A DNA stretch of 64,000 nucleotides, taken from Streptomyces nojiriensis (GTDB lineage Bacteria; Actinomycetota; Actinomycetes; Streptomycetales; Streptomycetaceae). The position numbers and the translations under genes were made by a program. The notes beneath the pieces are model-generated. The model was not told the DNA's origin. It searched no databases and was given only the letters and a program-made list of their open reading frames with translations. Positions 58,695 to 64,000 of the stretch are shown here, piece after piece. The stretch covers positions 8,803,501 to 8,867,500 of the forward strand of contig NZ_CP071139.1 in assembly GCF_017639205.1 (NCBI RefSeq), read 5' to 3'. How positions within the stretch are numbered: the stretch's first letter is position 1; each line of letters starts with the position of its first letter.

Positions 58695-59537
58695 GTGGGA
58701 CAGCCTCTGGAGAGCGTCGAAGGCGCAGGACCGTTCGTCACCCGGCGCACCTGGCGGCGTCCCGAGGGGGACACGGTGGTCTGGGATTCGCGGCTGGCGC
58801 GCAAGCGCGGCACGCTGTCGGTCCGGGGCCCGGGGGACAGGGCCGACCGGGTCTCGACCGCCGATCCCGGGGCACTGCGCCGTCTGCGCAGGCTCAACGT
58901 CGTCGCTTCCGCAGCATTCATCATCGGCGGGGCGCTGTTCGCCGTCGGCGCCGCAGTCGCGCAGTTCGGTTCCGGCGATCCGACCGTCAGCGCATGGGTG
59001 TACCTCATCGGGGGCCTGTTCTTCAGCACCGGGGGCTATGTCTCGATTCTGCAGGTACTGAACGCGCCCCGGCACGCCCCGGGCGGCGGATTCCTGGGCA
59101 CGGCCGGCTGGCGGTGGTGGGGGTACGAGCCGATGCGGCTGGACTGGCTGAGTACGTTCGTCCTGTTCAGCGGGACGCTCGTGTTCGGTGTCAACCTGCT
59201 CGACTCCTTTCTGCAGGGCCTGACCGTCCAGCAGGTCAATCGGCTGATCTGGACTCCCGACGTCATCGGGTGCGTGCTGTTCCTCGTCTCGGGGCATCTC
59301 GCGTTCGCCGAGATCTGCCATCGGCCCTGGCCGTGCGTCCGCTCCCGCAGCCTCGGATGGTGGGTCGTGGCGGTGAACCAGCTCGGTTCGGTCCTCTTCA
59401 TGGTCTCGGCGCTGGCCGCCTTCAGCCGTCCCGCCACCGGAAGCCTGGTCAACGTCGACATCGCCAACTGGGGGACGCTGACCGGTGCGCTGTGCTTCTC
59501 GGTCGGCGGGGTGCTGCAGCTTTTCGAGCGGCCGTAG
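58695..59537 (+). CDS. YrhK-like multi-pass membrane protein
   Basis: 280 residues. A soluble, basic N-terminus (to about residue 70) leads to six membrane segments in pairs (AAFIIGGALFAVGAAVAQF, WVYLIGGLFFSTGGYVSILQVLNA, WLSTFVLFSGTLVFGVNLLDSF, VIGCVLFLVSGHLAFAEI, WWVVAVNQLGSVLFMVSALAAF, WGTLTGALCFSVGGVLQLFE). The paired pattern with GGxLF..G is that of YrhK-domain proteins, here in tandem. Function unknown; it might transport or sense a small molecule. Confidence 0.68.
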   Translation: MGQPLESVEGAGPFVTRRTWRRPEGDTVVWDSRLARKRGTLSVRGPGDRADRVSTADPGALRRLRRLNVVASAAFIIGGALFAVGAAVAQFGSGDPTVSAWVYLIGGLFFSTGGYVSILQVLNAPRHAPGGGFLGTAGWRWWGYEPMRLDWLSTFVLFSGTLVFGVNLLDSFLQGLTVQQVNRLIWTPDVIGCVLFLVSGHLAFAEICHRPWPCVRSRSLGWWVVAVNQLGSVLFMVSALAAFSRPATGSLVNVDIANWGTLTGALCFSVGGVLQLFERP

Positions 59538-59570
59538 CCGGCCGCACCCGGTGGCCGGAACTCCGGCCGA

Positions 59571-60707
59571 TCAGTGCGGTGACCCGTTCCGGCGGCGCCA
59601 GAACGGGTGGTCCGGCCACCGTCGTTCCTCGGCATAGGACCGGGCGTGATGCTGGTGGTAGGCGTCCGCTACGCCGTCCAGGAACGCGGCATAGGACGCG
59701 AGGGCGCCCGTGTCGCCGGCCAGGCACCGGTCGACGGCCCCGCCGGCACGGGCCCCGGTGTGCAGGGCCGTGAGGATGCCCTGGGACGACAGGGGGTCGA
59801 AGGCGATCGCGGCGTCCCCGGCGGCGATCCACCCGGGGCCGGCCGGCGGGGACAGCCGCAACCCGTGGGCGGCCGTCCAGCGAGGCGCGGGGGAGCCGGC
59901 CGGGTCGTAGCCGCTCAGGCGGTCCCGTACGTGCCGGGTGCGCTCCGCCGCGTACCGGAACCCGTCCGCGGTGCCCAGCCGGGCCGTGGCGAGGTCGACG
60001 TCGGTGAGATGGGCGACCACCCGCCCGGCGGGGACCCGGGCGGTGTACCACCAGCCCTCCGGCACCGCCTCGACGAGGGTACGCAGCTCCGCGTCCTCCG
60101 CAGGGCCACCCGCCCCGAGCAGCGTGAACGCGGCGACGAGCCGATCCTGCCGACGGCGCAGGGCCAGGCGGCGGCCGATGAGGGCGCGGCGGCCGGTCGC
60201 GTCCACGACCCAGCCGGAGCACACCTCCCCGACGGAGCCGCCCCGCTCCCGCACCAGCAGTCGCTGCTCCCCGGCCGCGCTGTGGTGGCCGATCACGACG
60301 GCCCGCCGGAGCAGCGCGCCCGCGGCCACCGCGGCCTCGCGCAGGAAGGCGTCGAAACGCCCGCGGTCGAGGTGCCAGCCGTGGCCGTGCGGGTCGAAGA
60401 GGTGGCTGTGGCCGTGCAACTGCGCCGATCCCCAGGACGCGTAGGTGCCCGGGCAACTCAGGTGCGCGTCGGCGGCGAAGGCGCCCCAGAGCCCCAGGTC
60501 GTGCAGCAGCGGCCGGGCCGCGGGCGGCAGGGTCTCCCCGATCGTGAAGGCGGCGGAGGACGCGCCCGGCGGGCCCCCGTCCACCAGCAGGACGTGTCGG
60601 CCGGCCCGGGCCAGGACCAGGGCGGCGACGGCCCCGGCCGGGCCGCCGCCGGCGACGACGGCCTCGAAACGTCCGGCGCGGGGAACCGGGCCGGTCCGAG
60701 CGGTCAC
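59571..60707 (-). CDS. LodB-like FAD oxidoreductase (CTQ maturation)
   Basis: 378 residues from the GTG at 60707, which overlaps the LodA-like stop (GTGA). FAD motif VVAGGGPAGAVAALVLARAG; second motif GWVVDATGRRALIGRR; C-terminal GPGWIAAGDAAIAFDPLSSQGILTAL. It is similar to tryptophan-halogenase-like and LodB flavoproteins that make the cysteine-tryptophylquinone of LodA-type oxidases. Translational coupling with a LodA-like gene supports this role over that of a halogenase. Confidence 0.8.
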   Translation of the reverse strand: MTARTGPVPRAGRFEAVVAGGGPAGAVAALVLARAGRHVLLVDGGPPGASSAAFTIGETLPPAARPLLHDLGLWGAFAADAHLSCPGTYASWGSAQLHGHSHLFDPHGHGWHLDRGRFDAFLREAAVAAGALLRRAVVIGHHSAAGEQRLLVRERGGSVGEVCSGWVVDATGRRALIGRRLALRRRQDRLVAAFTLLGAGGPAEDAELRTLVEAVPEGWWYTARVPAGRVVAHLTDVDLATARLGTADGFRYAAERTRHVRDRLSGYDPAGSPAPRWTAAHGLRLSPPAGPGWIAAGDAAIAFDPLSSQGILTALHTGARAGGAVDRCLAGDTGALASYAAFLDGVADAYHQHHARSYAEERRWPDHPFWRRRNGSPH

Positions 60708-63700
60708 GGTGTCTCCGGGAAGCGGGCGACCTTCTCGAAGTACCCCGCCATCACCTCCCCGTCGGGCCGCCCGGCCGCGGCGAGGGCGGCGGCCACCGCT
60801 TTCTCCCGCACCTTGGGATCGGCGGCCTCGGGCACGTGCAGACACATCAGGTTCCGCAGCGGGGGCGGGGCCTGTTCGGGATGGAAGCTCACCTCGGACT
60901 CCACCAGCATGGCTGCGGGGAGACTCACCGCGTCACCGGAGCCGGAACCGGAGCCGTCACCGGAACCCGTACCGGTACCGCCGCCGGGGCCCTCCCGCCG
61001 CGCGACGATGCCGAGCTTGCCGAAGTCCTTGACCATCGCGTTCATCTGGGCGATGCGCTCGGACGGCAGCCATCGGTCCCACACCGCCCTGTCCTCGAAG
61101 GCGGTGCGGCGGTCCTCCGGGTCGGCGGCGGGGTCCACGGCGGTCCGGTAGTTCTCCTCCGTCAACACGTGGTTGGGCACCCGCGCCGGCCAGAAGGTCG
61201 GTAGGTACGGGTCGTACCGCGGCCCGAAGCCCAGGTAGTACCCGGAGCGGCAGCGGGCGGTGTCGGTCTGCCAGGGCACGGCCATCCAGCGGGTCAGACC
61301 GCCCGGCTCCTGGCCGTACACCGGACCGTCGACGGCGAGCGCCGTCTGCGGGGTGAGCGTGGAGCCGTAACCGGGCTCGGGCCGGGCGGGGTCGCGGTGG
61401 CGCACGCGGAAGGGCGCGGAGTACAAGGTGGCGTGACGCATCGGCCAGGTGAGCTCACAGCCGGGGTGGAAGGCGTCGGCCAGGCAATACGAGAGGGCGG
61501 CCCGGTCGAGGGCCGCAGGGCGCTGCGCGAGCGGCAGGCCGTCGAGCGCCGTGGGCGGAGTGGCCCGGGGATCGTAGTCGGCGTCGAAGTCCCCGGCGGC
61601 CCAGCGGGCCAGCATGCCGTACTGCAGCGGGGAGAGCGCCAGGTGCTGCCGCGCCGAGACCGGTCGTACGCTCATCGAGTCGCCGTAGATCGGCGGCCAG
61701 GGCACGGGGGAGAGCCCGTCGCGGTCGGGATCGCGCATCATCGCCCAGATCTGCCGGCGCAGTTCGTCGCGCCGGGCGCCGTGGCCGGCCAGCTCCGCCA
61801 GTCGCTCGGGGGCCAGGAAGTGCTCGCGCCCACCGTGGCCGAAGAGGGCCGCGATGCCGCGGTTGACCCACTGCAGATCGCACAGGCGGCGCAGCACCGG
61901 CAGCACGTCGTGGGTGAACGAGACCCGCTCCGGGGGCGCCAGCATGCCCGCGGCCACGAAGGTGTCGCACATCAGGTCGTACATCGTGCGCACCGACTTC
62001 AGCTCCGGTGCGAAGTTCGGGGGAGCGACCACCACCCAGGCCGGATCGACCGGGACGTCCCGGCCGTCGATGCGCACCCGCGCGGTCACCGGGCCGTCGC
62101 AGGTGTCGTCGTGCCAGCCGTCGTTGTTGGCGAAGTGCATCGCCTGGGCGGTGGGGTACGAGGCGGACACCCCCCGCCCGCCGAGGAACAGCAGGCGGCC
62201 GGCTCCATCGGTGCGCAGCTCGCCCAGGTAGACGGGATGCCCCAGGAAGGTGCCCGAGTCGAACGCGTACTCCGGCTTCCCCGCGCGTTCGCGGCCCCGG
62301 ATCGAGCGGGATCCGGGGGTGATGGCCAGCCGGTGGCGTTCCCCGGCGGGCACCGTGGAGACGTTGCGCAGTGTGGTCGCGGGGGCCTGTGCCGCCTCGG
62401 GGATGTCCAGGGCCAGCTGGAACTGGTACCAGGCGGCCTTCTTGTTGGCCACCTCCACGGTCCAGTGCAGGTCGGCGTTGTCCGCCGTCAGCTCGGCCAC
62501 CGCCTCACCGGCGGCGTTGTAGCCGTACACCCGGAACCGGACGGCCTGCCGCTTGAGCGCGCCGCTCGCGTCCTTGTACGTGCCGGTGGCCGGCGGGGGA
62601 GCCCCGTCGACCTCCGGGGCGAGGAAGAACTCCTCCGCGCTGTCGCCGACCCGGGCCACCCCGATCGCCGGGTGCACGGCGGCCCGTACGATCCGGGTGT
62701 CGCGTCCGTGTGGTTCGGTGGCGGCCGGCCGCGCGGGACCGGGCTCCGCCGCCGGAATGCCGTTGGCATCGCGCCGGCGGGCCGCCGACGCGTGGTAGAC
62801 GACCTTGCGGGCCTCGGCCATGCTGCCGACGGGCTGGTGCTCGGACAGGCTGTGCCAGGGGTTGAAGGCGAGGTTGTCCCCGTACGCCTCCTGCCCCCGT
62901 GCGGTCGTGTCCTGCTGATGCAGGGTCAGCGTCGCCACCTTCACGGGCGCGCTCTCGCCCTCCTCCCAGCGCACGGTGGCCCGGTCCAGCGGCATCCGGT
63001 CCGGGTCCGTCCGGAACTGGAGCAGCAGGTCGAAGACGGCCGGTCCGGCCGCCAGGCGGTGGCGCAGGTCCCCGCGCAGGAAGGAGGGGTCCTCGTCCGG
63101 CGGCGTGGCCCGGGGGTCACCGTCCGCGCAGGTGACCGGGACGAGCTTGTACTTCACATGCCGGTCGGGCCCGAAGGAGTACGGCAACACGCCCCAGTAC
63201 GTCGACGTCAGCGTGCTCTCGACGGGCTTGCGCATGTCCGCGAGGATCTGCCGGGTGAGGGGGTGCTGCTGCTGGTACGCCGCCGGGTCCAGCTGGAACT
63301 CGCACATGTCCCGGGCCGTGTCGACGAAGAAGACGTCGTGGTTCTGCAGCACGAGGTCCTGTGTGTCGGCCCGGGTGTCGTCCTGGAGCAGCTTCGGCCC
63401 CGACACGCCGAACAGCTTGATGCCCCACCCGACGGTCCTGCGCAGATCCGGCCGCTCCGGCTGGGTGTCGCTGGAGATGCGCACCCAGGCGGTCAGGCCG
63501 CCTTGTTCCGCCGCGGCTTCGAGGAAACCGATGCGGAGCTCGGGCGGCAGATCGGGGGCGACCGTCAGCACGCCGCGCGCGGCCCCGTGGAACTTGACGA
63601 AGACCGGGCGCAGCAGGGGATCCTGCCCCTGGGCGACGCGGTCCCCCATCCGCTCGCCCACGAACTCGGCCATGATCCCGGCGATCGGCTCGTTGACGCA

Positions 63701-63754
63701 GTCGCGCGGGGGTGGCTGAGTGGGGCTGTCGGACACCTCGGGGCTCTCCGCCAT
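60704..63754 (-). CDS. Fusion of a catalase-like domain with a LodA-like CTQ-dependent oxidase
   Basis: 1016 residues from the ATG at 63754, with AGGAGC upstream. Residues to about 340 match the catalase superfamily: KFHGAARGVLTV (distal His), DTQDLVLQNHDVFFVD (distal Asn) and NPWHSLSEHQPVGSMAEARKVVYHASAARR (proximal Tyr with Arg). From about 390, LodA-type sequence begins (AVHPAIGVARVGDS, VRFRVYGYNAAGE, FANNDGWHDD, WVVVAPPNFAPELKSVRTMYDLMCD). Near the end, YCLADAFHPGCELTW and MAVPWQTDTARC could hold the Cys-Trp pair of the tryptophylquinone. LodA enzymes oxidise amines, often L-amino acids, and release H2O2; the attached catalase-like part could remove it. A Gly/Ser-rich insert (about residue 925) may be a linker. 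Confidence 0.82.
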   Translation of the reverse strand: MAESPEVSDSPTQPPPRDCVNEPIAGIMAEFVGERMGDRVAQGQDPLLRPVFVKFHGAARGVLTVAPDLPPELRIGFLEAAAEQGGLTAWVRISSDTQPERPDLRRTVGWGIKLFGVSGPKLLQDDTRADTQDLVLQNHDVFFVDTARDMCEFQLDPAAYQQQHPLTRQILADMRKPVESTLTSTYWGVLPYSFGPDRHVKYKLVPVTCADGDPRATPPDEDPSFLRGDLRHRLAAGPAVFDLLLQFRTDPDRMPLDRATVRWEEGESAPVKVATLTLHQQDTTARGQEAYGDNLAFNPWHSLSEHQPVGSMAEARKVVYHASAARRRDANGIPAAEPGPARPAATEPHGRDTRIVRAAVHPAIGVARVGDSAEEFFLAPEVDGAPPPATGTYKDASGALKRQAVRFRVYGYNAAGEAVAELTADNADLHWTVEVANKKAAWYQFQLALDIPEAAQAPATTLRNVSTVPAGERHRLAITPGSRSIRGRERAGKPEYAFDSGTFLGHPVYLGELRTDGAGRLLFLGGRGVSASYPTAQAMHFANNDGWHDDTCDGPVTARVRIDGRDVPVDPAWVVVAPPNFAPELKSVRTMYDLMCDTFVAAGMLAPPERVSFTHDVLPVLRRLCDLQWVNRGIAALFGHGGREHFLAPERLAELAGHGARRDELRRQIWAMMRDPDRDGLSPVPWPPIYGDSMSVRPVSARQHLALSPLQYGMLARWAAGDFDADYDPRATPPTALDGLPLAQRPAALDRAALSYCLADAFHPGCELTWPMRHATLYSAPFRVRHRDPARPEPGYGSTLTPQTALAVDGPVYGQEPGGLTRWMAVPWQTDTARCRSGYYLGFGPRYDPYLPTFWPARVPNHVLTEENYRTAVDPAADPEDRRTAFEDRAVWDRWLPSERIAQMNAMVKDFGKLGIVARREGPGGGTGTGSGDGSGSGSGDAVSLPAAMLVESEVSFHPEQAPPPLRNLMCLHVPEAADPKVREKAVAAALAAAGRPDGEVMAGYFEKVARFPETP

Positions 63755-63863
63755 GGCTCTGCTCCTGCCTGTCGATGGCCGACCGGGGCCGACCGCGTGC
63801 TGACGCTCCTGGCGGGAACCAGCCTGCCCCGCAAAACGCAAGATAGGGGATAACCTGCGCAGT

Positions 63864-63880
63864 CGGGTCGTTTCGACCCG
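63864..63880. promoter_or_regulatory. Inverted repeat upstream of the LodA-like gene
   Basis: CGGGTCG-TTT-CGACCCG, a perfect 7-bp inverted repeat about 110 bp upstream of the start. Possible operator or stem-loop. Confidence 0.35.
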
Positions 63881-63956
63881 GCGGCGGACCCGTGGCACCT
63901 CAACTCGGGGCCGGCCGTGTCCGTACGAGCCACGGCCCTGGGCCCGGGACCGCGAC

Positions 63957-64000
63957 ATGGCTCCCGACGCCGACGCCGACGCCGACGCCGAGGGTGAGCC
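63957..64000 (+). CDS. Possible start of a gene running off the right edge
   Basis: ATG followed by GCTCCC and a GACGCC tandem repeat (Asp-Ala run). No stop before the edge and no clear ribosome site; the repeat alone could explain the open frame. Confidence 0.25.
   Translation, partial: MAPDADADADAEGE

Noticed and set aside
59571..60707. Flavoprotein as a tryptophan halogenase
   Set aside because: The coupling to a LodA-like gene makes the LodB role far more likely, and the WxWxIP halogenase motif was not seen.

Overview
The window is about 72% GC-rich actinobacterial DNA. G/C dominates third codon positions, GTG starts are common, TANNNT -10 boxes sit 6-8 nt before start codons (leaderless transcripts), and the gene families (VanW, LodA-like, DUF5954, Tap-like, SpoIIE phosphatases) are those of Streptomyces. 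The sequence reads as an accessory-rich part of a Streptomyces chromosome. No rRNA, tRNA or CRISPR array was recognised.

Layout. 1-2.5 kb: an orphan sensor kinase, a MarR-type regulator and a VOC protein. 2.5-8.3 kb: a lectin-tailed Ser/Thr kinase divergent from a two-gene operon of a CHAT protease and an LCAT-type lipase. 8.5-18.9 kb: VanW protein, SpoIIE phosphatase/sensor, S41 protease, ABM protein, Rnl2-like RNA ligase and several small membrane or lipoproteins. 19-24.7 kb: a PLP decarboxylase, then an EACC1 protein coupled to a caspase fused to a telomere-associated-protein (Tap)-like region, and a P450. 24.8-32.6 kb: a second SpoIIE phosphatase, an LCP protein, VOC, DUF5954, a membrane protein and an MBL hydrolase. 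32.7-49.7 kb: two large divergent operons around twin TetR operators. Leftward: small protein, NuoF-like flavoprotein, ferredoxin, ADP-forming acyl-CoA synthetase, two acyl-CoA dehydrogenases, 3-hydroxyacyl-CoA dehydrogenase, TetR. Rightward: Rieske oxygenase, polyamine-type ABC transporter, amine oxidase, aldehyde dehydrogenase. 49.7-53.7 kb: aldo/keto reductase with divergent TetR, a hypothetical protein, an intact alpha/beta hydrolase, a hydrolase remnant and a HEAT protein. 53.7-55 kb: a decayed IS110 transposase. 55.4-64 kb: GNAT, VOC, zwf, a YrhK-like membrane protein, and a LodB-like flavoprotein downstream of a catalase-like/LodA-like fusion.

How parts work together. The 33-50 kb block looks like one regulon for importing and oxidising an amine or polyamine and degrading an acyl-CoA; the ferredoxin and NuoF-like protein could feed electrons to the Rieske oxygenase (inference). 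The LodA/LodB pair is a quinone-cofactor amine oxidase with its maturation flavoprotein. Two unrelated caspase-fold proteases, CHAT with a lipase and EACC1-caspase-Tap, look like conflict or cell-fate systems. A dispersed palindromic element lies exactly at the stop codons of two genes (near 2.4 and 18.3 kb).
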